DNA from: Lachnospiraceae bacterium
GTDB lineage: Bacteria; Bacillota; Clostridia; Lachnospirales; Lachnospiraceae
Assembly: GCA_900168235.1 (NCBI GenBank)
Contig: FUZG01000007.1
Location: 62,001 to 126,000 of the forward strand
Reading direction: 5' to 3'
DNA: 64,000 nucleotides
This document shows positions 33,698 to 43,480 of this stretch, piece by piece; within the stretch, counting starts at the first letter, position 1, and each line of letters starts with the position of its first letter. The notes under the pieces are model-generated. The model was not told the origin of the DNA and did no database searches. It was given only the letters and a program-made list of their open reading frames with translations. Both the position numbers and the translations under genes were made by a program.

Positions 33698-35311
33698 ATG
33701 AGAAATATAAGATTACTTGACTGCACATTAAGAGACGGCGGTTTTGTAAATGACTGGAGATTCGGACGCGGAGACATCATAAACCTTTTCGAGCGTTCAG
33801 TTTCCGCAGGAATAGACTATATCGAGGTTGGTTTCCTCGATGAGAGAGAGCCTTTTGATCCGGACAGGACGATGACACCGGACAGCGAGGGTATTGACAG
33901 GATCTTTGCCGGTCTTGATCACAGAAATGCCCAGATCTTCGGTATGATCGATTACGGCACATGCGATCTCTCGCACATCAAGGACGCAAAGGATTCCGTG
34001 CTTGACGGTATCCGCGTCATGATAAAGAAAAAGACCAGACATGAAGCTATAGCTTTCTGTAAAGAGCTTAAGAAAAAGGGCTATCTCGTCGGAGCACAGC
34101 CTGTATCAGTTACAGGCTATACTGATGAAGAAATGGCAGAGCTTGTTGAAGAGATAAATGACCTTCATCCCATCGCCATGTATATCGTGGATACCTATGG
34201 ACTGCTGGACCGCAGAGAGCTTCTTCATATTTATGACCTTATCGACAGCCGTCTTGATCCTGACATCGCTATCGGTTATCATGCCCACAACAATTTCCAG
34301 CAGGCATTTTCCAATACGGTTGCACTTATGGAGATGGAGTCAGAGCGTGATCTAGTAATCGACGGATCTGCATACGGAATAGGAAAGTCTGCGGGAAACT
34401 GCCCGCTCGAGCTCCTTACCATGTGGATGAATGAGCACGAATATGCTCACTATCACACAAGCCAGGTGCTTGAGATGATCGACACATGCATTATGAAAAT
34501 CTATGAGAAGAATCCGTGGGGCTATCAGATGCAGTACTTCCTTTGCGCCAGCAATGACTGTCATCCGAAGTATGCCCAGTATCTTATTCAGAAAAAGACT
34601 CTTTCCGTAAAGTCCATTAATGAGATCCTCGCCATGATCACAAAGGAAGAGGCGCTGGCATTTAATCAGGAATATATCGAAAAGCTTTATCTTGAATATC
34701 AGAACAATACGATAAATGATGATTCGGATAAAACAAGACTTTCAGAGGCACTTAAGGGTAAGCGTGTACTGGTGCTCGGCCCCGGTCCGTCTGTAGTAAG
34801 TGAGAGAGAAAAGATCACAGACTACATCGCATCAGAGGCACCGGTGCTCATGGCGATCAACTTTATGCCTGAGAAATACCACCTGGATTATCTGTTCTTA
34901 AGTAATTCAAAGCGCTACATGCAGCTTTCATCAAGACTTGCGAAGCTCGCATCAGACGGCAGTTCCGATATGAAGATCGTTGCTACGTCTAATGTGACTC
35001 CGGCATCAGGAAGCTTTGATTACACTATGGATTATTCAGGTCTTGTTGACATGAAGTTCGAAATACCGGATAATTCACTTCCTATGCTTTTAAGACTCCT
35101 GTCAGAAACAGGCGCAGAGGAAGTAGTGCTCGCAGGATTTGACGGATACGTGTCCGAGTCCGGCAGAAACTATGCAGAGTCCGGCATGGAGTATGAGTTT
35201 GCAGCAGATTATGCTATGAAGCTCAATCATTACACAGGTGAAGTAGTGCGTACGCTTAAGGGCAAGGGAATGAATATCCGTTTCCTCACGACTACAAAGT
35301 ACGAGATATAA
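33698..35311 (+). CDS. HMGL/DRE-TIM aldolase fused to a MptE/DUF115-like domain
   Basis: 537 residues in two parts. Residues 1-345 form an HMGL-like (DRE-TIM) barrel: IRLLDCTLRDGGFVNDWRFG at the start, YIEVGFLDERE, VDTYGLLDRREL and the metal-binding GYHAHNNFQQA (HAHNN at 195-199). Close relatives are 4-hydroxy-2-oxovalerate aldolases, which split or join a 2-oxo acid and an aldehyde. Residues 355-537 look like a Rossmann-type domain of the MptE/DUF115 group: VLVLGPGPS (GPGPS 361-365), ... INFMPEKYHLDYLFLSN and EVVLAGFDGYV. That second domain may bind a nucleotide or sugar. It sits 23 bp after rfbH. Substrate is unknown; action on a CDP-dideoxysugar or its side chain is an inference. Confidence 0.82.
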   Translation: MRNIRLLDCTLRDGGFVNDWRFGRGDIINLFERSVSAGIDYIEVGFLDEREPFDPDRTMTPDSEGIDRIFAGLDHRNAQIFGMIDYGTCDLSHIKDAKDSVLDGIRVMIKKKTRHEAIAFCKELKKKGYLVGAQPVSVTGYTDEEMAELVEEINDLHPIAMYIVDTYGLLDRRELLHIYDLIDSRLDPDIAIGYHAHNNFQQAFSNTVALMEMESERDLVIDGSAYGIGKSAGNCPLELLTMWMNEHEYAHYHTSQVLEMIDTCIMKIYEKNPWGYQMQYFLCASNDCHPKYAQYLIQKKTLSVKSINEILAMITKEEALAFNQEYIEKLYLEYQNNTINDDSDKTRLSEALKGKRVLVLGPGPSVVSEREKITDYIASEAPVLMAINFMPEKYHLDYLFLSNSKRYMQLSSRLAKLASDGSSDMKIVATSNVTPASGSFDYTMDYSGLVDMKFEIPDNSLPMLLRLLSETGAEEVVLAGFDGYVSESGRNYAESGMEYEFAADYAMKLNHYTGEVVRTLKGKGMNIRFLTTTKYEI

Positions 35312-35341
35312 AGATACGTTTTCAAAGAAAGACAAGGATTT

Positions 35342-36004
35342 ATGGCATCATTAAAATATAAGGCAGCATTATGGGATATGGATGGTACACTTTTTTTTAC
35401 AAAAAGGGGTATCGTAAAGGCAGTAGATGATGCTTCAAAAGAAGCCGGACTTCCGATGGTGGACCGTGACAAGGTTGATATGTTCATTGGTCCGCCGATC
35501 CAGTTCGGTTTTAAGGATTATTATGGTCTGAGGCTTGAGGACGCAAAGCTCGTAGCTGATCTCTTCCGTAAGTCTTACCGTGAAAAAGGCTATGTTCTTG
35601 AGTGTGATCCCTATGAGGGTGTTATCGAATCCTTAAAAACACTGAAGGAAGCAGGCGTAAAGCTTGCGGTCGCAACACTTAAAAAGCAGGATATGGCAGA
35701 GCGCATCTGTGAGAAGTTCGGACTTGATACTGTATTTGACTGCATATACGGTTCTGATGCTCAGGATAACCTGAAAAAATGCGATATCATCGATCTCTGC
35801 TGTAAAGAACTTGGTGTTGATAAATCAGAAGCGGTAATGATAGGTGATACTGTTTTTGACGCAGAGGGAGCTGAAAAGGCTGGAAGTCCGTTCCTTGCGG
35901 TGACTTACGGATTTGGATTCCACAGCCCGGAGGACCTCGATGGTCATGAGACAGTCGGTATCGCAGAAACAGCATCAGATATCGCGGGATTTTTTATAGA
36001 TTAA
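35342..36004 (+). CDS. HAD-family phosphatase, phosphoglycolate-phosphatase-like
   Basis: 220 residues. HAD motif I ALWDMDGTLFF (Asp12 nucleophile, Asp14), motif II near LAVATLKKQDMAERI, Lys in KKCDIIDLC, and motif IV MIGDTVFDAEGAEKAG. The cap domain placement (after motif I) is that of HAD subfamily IA. It should dephosphorylate a small substrate. It lies 30 bp after the aldolase fusion and may belong to the same sugar or precursor route; the substrate cannot be read. Confidence 0.9.
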   Translation: MASLKYKAALWDMDGTLFFTKRGIVKAVDDASKEAGLPMVDRDKVDMFIGPPIQFGFKDYYGLRLEDAKLVADLFRKSYREKGYVLECDPYEGVIESLKTLKEAGVKLAVATLKKQDMAERICEKFGLDTVFDCIYGSDAQDNLKKCDIIDLCCKELGVDKSEAVMIGDTVFDAEGAEKAGSPFLAVTYGFGFHSPEDLDGHETVGIAETASDIAGFFID

Positions 36005-36031
36005 TGATTCACAGGTTTTTTAACCGGGGGA

Positions 36032-38827
36032 ATGATGAATAATTGTATCAGTAAAGCAAAAAACATACTGGAAAGCTTTCGCGCAAAAAAATGTGCATAT
36101 TTTATCAGCTATACCGTACTCTTTGCAGTGTCCGCACTGCTGGTGTACGGGTATTTTGTGTTATACGGAAAGACTATGATCTGGGAAGGAGACGGCATAA
36201 AACAGCACTATAATGCCGTTCTCTATATCAGCAGATATCTTAAACAGGTTGTGCATACTCTTATGTCGGAGCACAAGCTGGTCCTTCCCATGTGGGATTA
36301 TTTCACAGGATATGGCGCGGATATCCTCACAACATATCATTACTATGGTATGGGTGATCCTTTCATGCTGTTTTCGGCGCTGGTTCCCGAAAACCTCATG
36401 GAGGAATTTTATGCTCTGCTTTTCTTTGAAAGGCTTTTTATCGGCGGATTAGGTTTTTCCTTATTCTCATTTATGCATGGAAATAAGCGGAGTTCCACAC
36501 TTATCGGTGCCATGATGTATTGCTTTTCAGCATATCCCATGGTCCTTGCGACGATGCATTCCGGCTTTCTTATCCCGGTAGCGTATTTTCCGTGGATACT
36601 GTACGGAGCGGAAAAGATCTTTAGAAAGAAGAGCCCTGTACCGTTTATCCTTGCTATAGGAATATCAGGATTAAGTAATTTCTATTTCTTTTACATGCAG
36701 GCTCTGCTCCTGGTGCTCTACTGCGTATTCAGATATCTCCGCATATACAAGGGTATCCGTATAAAAGAGCTGGTGCCGGTGCTTACAAAATTTATCGTAA
36801 TGAGTATGATCGGCGTGCTGTTTACGCTTCCGATTATCATACCTGCAGCCGGCGTGATGCTTTCAGCAGGAAGAGTCAGCACAAAAAAAGCGGTCCCGAT
36901 ACTTTATGATTTCAGCTATTATGTACGTTTTTTTGCATACTTTATGAACACCCAGAGACCGGGTTCATGGACTCTTATGGGTTACACAGCAGTCGGACTT
37001 TTTTGTGTTATCGTTCTGTTTTTACATAAGGAAAAGGAGTGGACCGGTTACAGGATCGCATTTATCATCTCCACACTGATAGCACTCATACCTGCATGTG
37101 GTTTTGCCCTGACAGGTTTTTCATACGTCGTAAACCGATGGATGTGGGCTTACGGTGCTGTAGTAGGAATGATAACAGCAGCGGTCATTTCCAGACTTCA
37201 TGAAGTGACAAAGGACGAGAAAAAGCGAATTTCAGCAGTTGCTATGATACTTATGCTGATATCGGTTTTCTTTGCACAGTTAAGAAGCGAAGAGACCATG
37301 TTTTCCTATGCATGCCTCTTATCACTTGTGATGCTCTTTATGCTGTTTTCAATGATCTTTGAAAATGCCCTCCAGCGTTTTACTGTGATGACGGTATTTT
37401 TCCTTTTGGGAGCAGGCGCAAATGGAATGTACAGATATTCCATTACAGAAGGCGACATGACGGAAAACTTTATCGACAGAAACGCCGCAAACAGACTGCT
37501 TACCACGGATAATGCGGACCAGCTCCTTGATGAGATCGATGATCAGGGTGTTTACCGCATAGATGAGTCTGCGCTTCAGATTGTACAAAATTCTGCCATC
37601 GAGAGAAAAAAGCGCGCGAACGCGTACTATTTCTCGCTGATAAACGGAGTAGAGGTGGACTATACTGCAAAGCTGTTCTTCAATGTAACAGAAGAGTGGA
37701 ATTATAACGGAGTAGGAAGCAGGAGTGCGCTTGAGCTCCTTACAGGTGTGAAGTACTATCTCTCCGAAGAGGGAAATGAAGGCATGATCCCGGTGCAGTT
37801 CACAGAAAAAGCTGCTGAGGGAGATACGCCTGTAGGACATGTGTCTGTATGGAAAGATCCCAATGCACTTCCGCTCGGATACACCTATGACAGCTATGTG
37901 CCCGATGATAAGTTCAGTGAAATGAGCATATCTGAGCGTACATCAGCGCTGCTCACCGGTGCGGTAATGGATGACAGCAGTTTTCCGGAAGCGACTGTTC
38001 AGGATAAATCCCGTTCTATCCTGAAAAGCATAGAGACAAAGGGAAATGCCCAGGTCACAGACCATTCATTTGTGATCGGTCAGGGAGGATCCCTTGTAAT
38101 AAAGCTTGATCAGGTGGAAGACTCCGAGGTTCATGTGGTATTCAACAAGCTGAAATACAGGAGCATGAAGGAAAGAGATTCCTATACTGAAGCCGGATGG
38201 GCAGCTCTTACAGAGTATGAAAAGCAGAATGTTTACCGCAAGGATACATTTGCGTCAGAGGTTCTGGACAGCTCTATCATGATCGATGACGGAACTGATA
38301 AGAATTTTGTAGGAGTGCTCACAGCAAGAGCATCTACTTATAGCGGAAGACATAATTTCCTCTGTAACCTTGGATACGATGAGAAGACTCCTGAGGAGAT
38401 AACTCTGTCTTTCCGCAATATGGGTACTTACAGCTTTGATTCCTTTGACGTGATCGCTGAACCTATGTCAGAAGTACGAGAGGCAGAAAAGAAGCTGGGT
38501 GAAGAAGTTCTTACAAATGTCATTGAGGATACAGATCATATATCCGGTGATATCACAGTCGGTACGGATAAGATCCTTGTGATATCAATGCCTTATAAAG
38601 ACGGATGGAGAGCATGGGTCGATGGAGAAGAAGTAAAGGTCCATCGTGCAAATGTATTAATGATGGGGCTTGAATTAAAGGAAGGCTCGCATCATATTGA
38701 GCTTCGCTATGCTCAGCCTTTTGCTGAAACAGGAATAGCATGTTTTGCAGCCGCTGTCATATTAACGATGGCAGTATCAGGTTTTTATCTTGTAAGGCGT
38801 AAAAAGAACGTTGAAACAGCAGAGTAA
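36032..38827 (+). CDS. YfhO-family GT-C membrane protein (second of three)
   Basis: 931 residues; GGGGG at 36026-36030 precedes ATG 36032 and ATG 36035, and either could be used. N-terminal membrane half with the first loop KTMIWEGDGIKQHYNAVLYISRYLKQ and MWDYFTGYGADILTTYHYYGMGDPF, the Asp-Gly-Ile-Lys-Gln-His cluster being conserved with the neighbouring copy. Large outside domain, then the tail VISMPYKDGWRAWVDGEEVKVHRANVLMMGLELKEG and one last helix before RRKKN. Probably transfers a sugar from polyprenyl phosphate to an outside polymer. It is adjacent to a related gene of equal size, so the pair looks like an old tandem duplication. Confidence 0.9.
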   Translation: MMNNCISKAKNILESFRAKKCAYFISYTVLFAVSALLVYGYFVLYGKTMIWEGDGIKQHYNAVLYISRYLKQVVHTLMSEHKLVLPMWDYFTGYGADILTTYHYYGMGDPFMLFSALVPENLMEEFYALLFFERLFIGGLGFSLFSFMHGNKRSSTLIGAMMYCFSAYPMVLATMHSGFLIPVAYFPWILYGAEKIFRKKSPVPFILAIGISGLSNFYFFYMQALLLVLYCVFRYLRIYKGIRIKELVPVLTKFIVMSMIGVLFTLPIIIPAAGVMLSAGRVSTKKAVPILYDFSYYVRFFAYFMNTQRPGSWTLMGYTAVGLFCVIVLFLHKEKEWTGYRIAFIISTLIALIPACGFALTGFSYVVNRWMWAYGAVVGMITAAVISRLHEVTKDEKKRISAVAMILMLISVFFAQLRSEETMFSYACLLSLVMLFMLFSMIFENALQRFTVMTVFFLLGAGANGMYRYSITEGDMTENFIDRNAANRLLTTDNADQLLDEIDDQGVYRIDESALQIVQNSAIERKKRANAYYFSLINGVEVDYTAKLFFNVTEEWNYNGVGSRSALELLTGVKYYLSEEGNEGMIPVQFTEKAAEGDTPVGHVSVWKDPNALPLGYTYDSYVPDDKFSEMSISERTSALLTGAVMDDSSFPEATVQDKSRSILKSIETKGNAQVTDHSFVIGQGGSLVIKLDQVEDSEVHVVFNKLKYRSMKERDSYTEAGWAALTEYEKQNVYRKDTFASEVLDSSIMIDDGTDKNFVGVLTARASTYSGRHNFLCNLGYDEKTPEEITLSFRNMGTYSFDSFDVIAEPMSEVREAEKKLGEEVLTNVIEDTDHISGDITVGTDKILVISMPYKDGWRAWVDGEEVKVHRANVLMMGLELKEGSHHIELRYAQPFAETGIACFAAAVILTMAVSGFYLVRRKKNVETAE

Positions 38828-38840
38828 AGAGGATTAACGG

Positions 38841-41633
38841 ATGAAAGACGTCCTTTTAGCCGCAGAGAAGCGGTTCAGAGAAAAGAAATATTCATTTTGG
38901 ATGTTGTACAGTGCAGCATTTACAGGTATGTTCCTGCTGTGTTTTTCATGGTTTTTTATTGCCCATAAGACATTCGTATGGAAATTTGATGCAATAGAAC
39001 AGCACTATATGGGAATGTTGTATTGCAGCCGGTTATTTAAGGCTATAATAAAAAATCTGATGTCAGGGGCAGGATTTGTCATCCCGATGTGGGACATGTC
39101 CATAGGATTCGGTTCAGATGTATTTACTGCCATGAATTACTATGGACTTGGTGATCCTTTTACGATCCTTACAGTGGTCGTTCCCGAACATCATATGGAT
39201 AAGTTCTACATTGTCCTGTTTTTCATAAAGCTGTACACCGCAGGATGGGGCTTTACCATTTTTTCAAGGAGACATAAGGCAGGAAGGCTGGAATCTGTTG
39301 CAGGAGCTTTACTCTACTGCTTTTCCATGTGGGCTCTTTTCATCTGCCTTCACCAGTACTGCTTTTTACTGCCCCTTTTATGGTTTCCGTATATCCTGAA
39401 CGGTGTGGATAATGTTCTTGAACAGAAAAATCCTCTGCCGTTTATCCTTCCGCTTACAGCTGCAGCCATCAGTAATTTTTATTTTCTTTACATGATGGTG
39501 GTACTGGCGGTAGGCTACGCGGTATTCCGCTATGTGACAGAGTTCAGACCTATAATTTTTAAGGATGCGGCAAGTACCGTACTGAGGTTTTTGGTATATG
39601 GTGCGGCATCCATGATGAGTGCGTCCATCATTCTTTATCCTGCGGTCAGGGTAATGATGACATCATCGAGATATGGTGCAGACAGGATAGTATCTGTATT
39701 TTATCCGCTCAAATTTTATCTGGAGCTGCTGCCGTCATTTGCAGGAGACTTTATCCCGTCATCATATACACTGCTTGGTTATACACCTATCGGTTTAATA
39801 GCAGTTGTGCTGATGTTTACGCTTAAGGGACAGTACCGCAGATTAAAAATAGTGTTCTGCGCACTTACGCTCTGTCTGGTGATCCCGTTCTTTGGTTTTG
39901 CGTTAAATGGATTTGCATATGCAACAAACAGGTGGGGCTGGTGCTACACACTGCTTATAAGTTATATTGTTGCAAGGATGATCCCGCACTTTACTGAGCT
40001 TTCACTTAGTCAGAAAAAAGTGATAGCAGTGTCAGCGTGCGTTTTTGTCTTAAATACCGCGCTTACGAAGTTTACCAGGACAAAGGGCGGAGTTTCTCTC
40101 TGCGTGCTGTATGCATCGATAGTCCTGATCCTCTTAATGACTTCTGAAATGAAAAAGAGGATGATAAACTATGTTGTTATCGCATGTCTTCTCGCGGGTA
40201 TTTTCGTGAATGCTTATAACGAGTATTCTGAATACGGAGACAATGCAGGCGTAGCGCCGTTCTTGTATTTCCACGAATCAAATGAGCGTCTCACCGCTTA
40301 TGGTGCGGACTCTCTTACTGAAGATGATGATTCGGCGTACAGGATAGAGGAGATCGGGACAGATTTTACCAGAAACAGTTCGGATATCCGCGGAAAAATG
40401 ACCACAAACTACTATCTTAGTATGACGGAAAAGTACGTTCCTGAGTTTATACTGAAAAGCGGTCTTAATGCTGAAAGAACTTACATGTACCAGAATCTTG
40501 GAGACCGCAGTATCCTTCAGAAACTGCTTGGTATAAAGTATCTGTATGTGAAGGATGGAAGCGAAGACCGTGTGCCGGCAGATTTCCGCGATACAGGAAA
40601 AACAGTTGATGCAAACGGAGAAACAGTGCATCTTTATGAAGCGGATAATGCTCTGGGTCTTGGGTTTATGCTCCCTTCGTATATCACAAGGTCTGAATGG
40701 GAAGAAATGTCGCTTTCTGAAAGACAGACGGCGCTGTTAAATGCCGTAGTCATCGAAGATAAGGATTCGGATGCGGTAACTGTACCCCATGCAGATGCTG
40801 AGAAAGTATCAGCAGGCGCTGTATCAGTCATGCAGGATATTGAGGGCAGCAGTGCTGTAGAAATAAAAGAAGATAAAATTTTTGTAAAAAAATCCGGGGC
40901 ATCTATTAAAATAAAAATAAATCCCGCAAAAAACAGTGAACTATATGTTATCTTTAAGGGATTAGATTTTCAAAATAAATCTAAGAGAGAAGAGTACAGG
41001 GAAAGCGAATGGAATAATCTTTCTTTCTATGAAAGGGCAGCAGTCCGGGATGAAGATTTTCTCTCAGATGAAGATGATACAGTAAATATCGGCGCTTCTG
41101 TGGGCGACGATATGGAACACTACCGTTCCATCAATTTCATGAATCACAGAAATATTTATTACTGCGGTCAGGAGGATTTCCTGCTGAGTCTCGGTGATTT
41201 TGAGGACACGGGAGATACAGTGCGGATTCATTTCCAGAAAGCCGGAGTATATGATCTTTCGGATATAGATGTGGTCGCAGAGCCTGTTGACAGTATAGAA
41301 AGTGCGGCAGAAAGAGCATCTAAGGAACAGATCACTGATCTTACGATCGGAACTAACACTATAAGCGGTACCATTTCAGCAGAGAATGACGGGCTTTTGT
41401 TTTTATCCATCCCGTATAATACCGGATGGAAGGCTTTTGTTGACGGTGCGGAGACAGAGATCCATCAGTCTGATGCCGCATTTATGTCTCTTGATATCAA
41501 GGAAGGAACACATGCTGTAGAGCTTCGGTATGAGTCTCCTGATATAAGGACCGGAGCACTTCTGTCGATGGGAGGCATCCTTTTGACAGTGGTTTCCATG
41601 ATCCTCTTTATGATAAAAAAGAAAAAAGGTTAA
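38841..41633 (+). CDS. YfhO-family GT-C membrane protein (third of three)
   Basis: 930 residues, 13 bp after its paralogue. The same landmarks occur at the same places: KTFVWKFDAIEQHYMGMLYCSRLFKA, MWDMSIGFGSDVFTAMNYYGLGDPF, and the C-terminal FLSIPYNTGWKAFVDGAETEIHQSDAAFMSLDIKEG, followed by a final helix and a Lys-rich end. Identity to the second copy is moderate by eye, so they have probably separated in substrate. Same predicted role: extracytoplasmic glycosyl transfer from a polyprenyl-phosphate sugar, fed by the GtrB-like enzyme at 43481. Confidence 0.9.
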   Translation: MKDVLLAAEKRFREKKYSFWMLYSAAFTGMFLLCFSWFFIAHKTFVWKFDAIEQHYMGMLYCSRLFKAIIKNLMSGAGFVIPMWDMSIGFGSDVFTAMNYYGLGDPFTILTVVVPEHHMDKFYIVLFFIKLYTAGWGFTIFSRRHKAGRLESVAGALLYCFSMWALFICLHQYCFLLPLLWFPYILNGVDNVLEQKNPLPFILPLTAAAISNFYFLYMMVVLAVGYAVFRYVTEFRPIIFKDAASTVLRFLVYGAASMMSASIILYPAVRVMMTSSRYGADRIVSVFYPLKFYLELLPSFAGDFIPSSYTLLGYTPIGLIAVVLMFTLKGQYRRLKIVFCALTLCLVIPFFGFALNGFAYATNRWGWCYTLLISYIVARMIPHFTELSLSQKKVIAVSACVFVLNTALTKFTRTKGGVSLCVLYASIVLILLMTSEMKKRMINYVVIACLLAGIFVNAYNEYSEYGDNAGVAPFLYFHESNERLTAYGADSLTEDDDSAYRIEEIGTDFTRNSSDIRGKMTTNYYLSMTEKYVPEFILKSGLNAERTYMYQNLGDRSILQKLLGIKYLYVKDGSEDRVPADFRDTGKTVDANGETVHLYEADNALGLGFMLPSYITRSEWEEMSLSERQTALLNAVVIEDKDSDAVTVPHADAEKVSAGAVSVMQDIEGSSAVEIKEDKIFVKKSGASIKIKINPAKNSELYVIFKGLDFQNKSKREEYRESEWNNLSFYERAAVRDEDFLSDEDDTVNIGASVGDDMEHYRSINFMNHRNIYYCGQEDFLLSLGDFEDTGDTVRIHFQKAGVYDLSDIDVVAEPVDSIESAAERASKEQITDLTIGTNTISGTISAENDGLLFLSIPYNTGWKAFVDGAETEIHQSDAAFMSLDIKEGTHAVELRYESPDIRTGALLSMGGILLTVVSMILFMIKKKKG

Positions 41634-41649
41634 AAAGGAGATAACGGGT

Positions 41650-43458
41650 ATGAAGGTAAAGATCGCACAGTATATTGCCGATTTTCTTGCGTCCCATGGT
41701 GTGGATACGGTATTCACAGTAACAGGCGGAGGTGCAATGCACCTTAATGATGCATTCGGTCATCATAGTGATCTGCACTGCATCTATAATCACCATGAGC
41801 AGGGCTCTGCCATTGCAGCAGAGGGATATACGAGACTCACGGGAAAGATCGCGGCAGTATGCGTAACAAGCGGCCCCGGCGGAACAAATGCCATTACAGG
41901 CGCATTCGACTGCTGGGTTGATTCTGTTCCCATGTTCGTGATCTCCGGACAGGTTAAGCGTGAGACTACCATGTGGTCCACGGATGTTCCGCTCCGCCAG
42001 CTTGGTGATCAGGAGGGAAATATCACTGAGATGGTGAAGTCCATCACTAAGTTTGCAGTGATGATAACTAATCCGAATGAGATCAGATATCAGCTTGAAA
42101 AAGCATGGTATCTTGCAAATCACGGTAGAAAAGGACCGGTTTGGATCGATGTGCCCCTTGATATCCAGGCAGCTATCGTAGATACCGACGAGCTTTCAGG
42201 ATTTTCTCCGGAAAATACAAAGAAGAAGGAACAGCCTGTATTCAGAAAGACAGATGCAGACAAGATCCTTGAGCATATAGAAGCAGCGAGAAGACCTGTT
42301 ATCCTTGCAGGTGAAGGTATCCGCTTAGGTGATGCATATCCTGAGTTCCTCGAAGCTACACATGCATTAAGTATCCCGATCCTTACAGCATGGAATGCTC
42401 AGGACCTTTTGTGGGATGCGAACCCTTACTATGTAGGAATCCCCGGAACAGTAGGACAGAGAGGTGCGAATTTCATCGTTCAGAATGCGGATCTCCTGCT
42501 CGTCCTCGGATGCCGTATGAATATCCGTATCATAAGCTACAACCGCCATCAGTTCGCGAAGGATGCTTACAAGATCCAGGTGGATATCGATGAGAACGAG
42601 CTTCATAAGCCTACAGTAAATATCGACATGCCTATCCATGCTGACGTAAAGGAAGTTCTTGCAGAGCTTGCGCATGCTTCAACAGACGAGGTTGGAGATC
42701 ATCAGGAGTGGCTTAAGTGGTGCAGAAATATTTATAAAAAGTATTCTGCAAATCTGCCTGAGTACAGCAAGGTTCCGAAGCCCATGAACCCGTACCCGTT
42801 CCTTAAGGAGCTTTCCGATCACATGAAGGAAAATGATGTGGTGATCTGTGGTAACGGTGCAGCATGTGTTCAGACATTCCAGGCGTTTGAAGTGAGAAAG
42901 GGCGTTCGTATCTTTACAAATTCAGGTTCTGCAGCAATGGGATTCGGTTTCCCGGCAGCTCTCGGAGCATCCGTTGCCCGCGGTAAAAAGAGGACTATCT
43001 GCATAGATGGTGACGGAAGCTTCATGATGAATATCCAGGAGCTTCAGACAGCGGTATATAACAACCTGAACTTAAAGATATTTATCCTTAATAACAACGG
43101 ATACCATTCCATCCGTCAGACCCAGAAGAACCTCTTCAAGGGCCGTGAGCTCATCGGTATCAGCGACGGAAATGGTGTGAGCTTCCCTTCATTCAAGAAG
43201 ATAGCGTCAGCATTTGGTGTAACATATGTAAAAATCGATTCACTGAATGATGCATCTAAAAAGATAGACGAAGTGCTTGAGAGCACAGGTCCTGTTATCT
43301 GCGAGGCATTTGTTGATCCGGATCAGAACTTTGAACCGAAGCTTTCATCCAAGGTAAATCCTGACGGAACTATCGTTTCACCGCCTCTTGATGACATGTT
43401 CCCGTTCCTTCCGGAAGAAGAGTATAAGAGGATCCGCAAGGAAGCACAGAGCATTTGA
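41650..43458 (+). CDS. Thiamine-diphosphate enzyme, acetolactate-synthase-like (YerE-type candidate)
   Basis: 602 residues with the three TPP-enzyme domains. Catalytic Glu50 lies in YNHHEQGSAIAAEGYTR; FVISGQVKRET follows; the TPP-binding motif is GDGSFMMNIQELQTA with NNNGYHS about 27 residues later (from residue 454). YerE of Yersinia is a member of this family that adds a two-carbon unit from pyruvate to C4 of CDP-4-keto-3,6-dideoxyglucose, making yersiniose. RfbF, RfbG and RfbH supply that substrate in this same block, so a YerE-like carbon-branching role is the leading inference. No acetolactate synthase small subunit is nearby, which speaks against amino-acid synthesis. No YerF-like reductase is seen. 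Confidence 0.85.
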   Translation: MKVKIAQYIADFLASHGVDTVFTVTGGGAMHLNDAFGHHSDLHCIYNHHEQGSAIAAEGYTRLTGKIAAVCVTSGPGGTNAITGAFDCWVDSVPMFVISGQVKRETTMWSTDVPLRQLGDQEGNITEMVKSITKFAVMITNPNEIRYQLEKAWYLANHGRKGPVWIDVPLDIQAAIVDTDELSGFSPENTKKKEQPVFRKTDADKILEHIEAARRPVILAGEGIRLGDAYPEFLEATHALSIPILTAWNAQDLLWDANPYYVGIPGTVGQRGANFIVQNADLLLVLGCRMNIRIISYNRHQFAKDAYKIQVDIDENELHKPTVNIDMPIHADVKEVLAELAHASTDEVGDHQEWLKWCRNIYKKYSANLPEYSKVPKPMNPYPFLKELSDHMKENDVVICGNGAACVQTFQAFEVRKGVRIFTNSGSAAMGFGFPAALGASVARGKKRTICIDGDGSFMMNIQELQTAVYNNLNLKIFILNNNGYHSIRQTQKNLFKGRELIGISDGNGVSFPSFKKIASAFGVTYVKIDSLNDASKKIDEVLESTGPVICEAFVDPDQNFEPKLSSKVNPDGTIVSPPLDDMFPFLPEEEYKRIRKEAQSI

Positions 43459-43480
43459 GGATTAGAAAATAGAAAGAACC

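Noticed and set aside
41650-43458. Assignment as ordinary acetolactate synthase (ilvB)
   Set aside because: No regulatory small subunit or ilv/leu gene is adjacent, while the substrate-making rfbFGH genes are in the same block.
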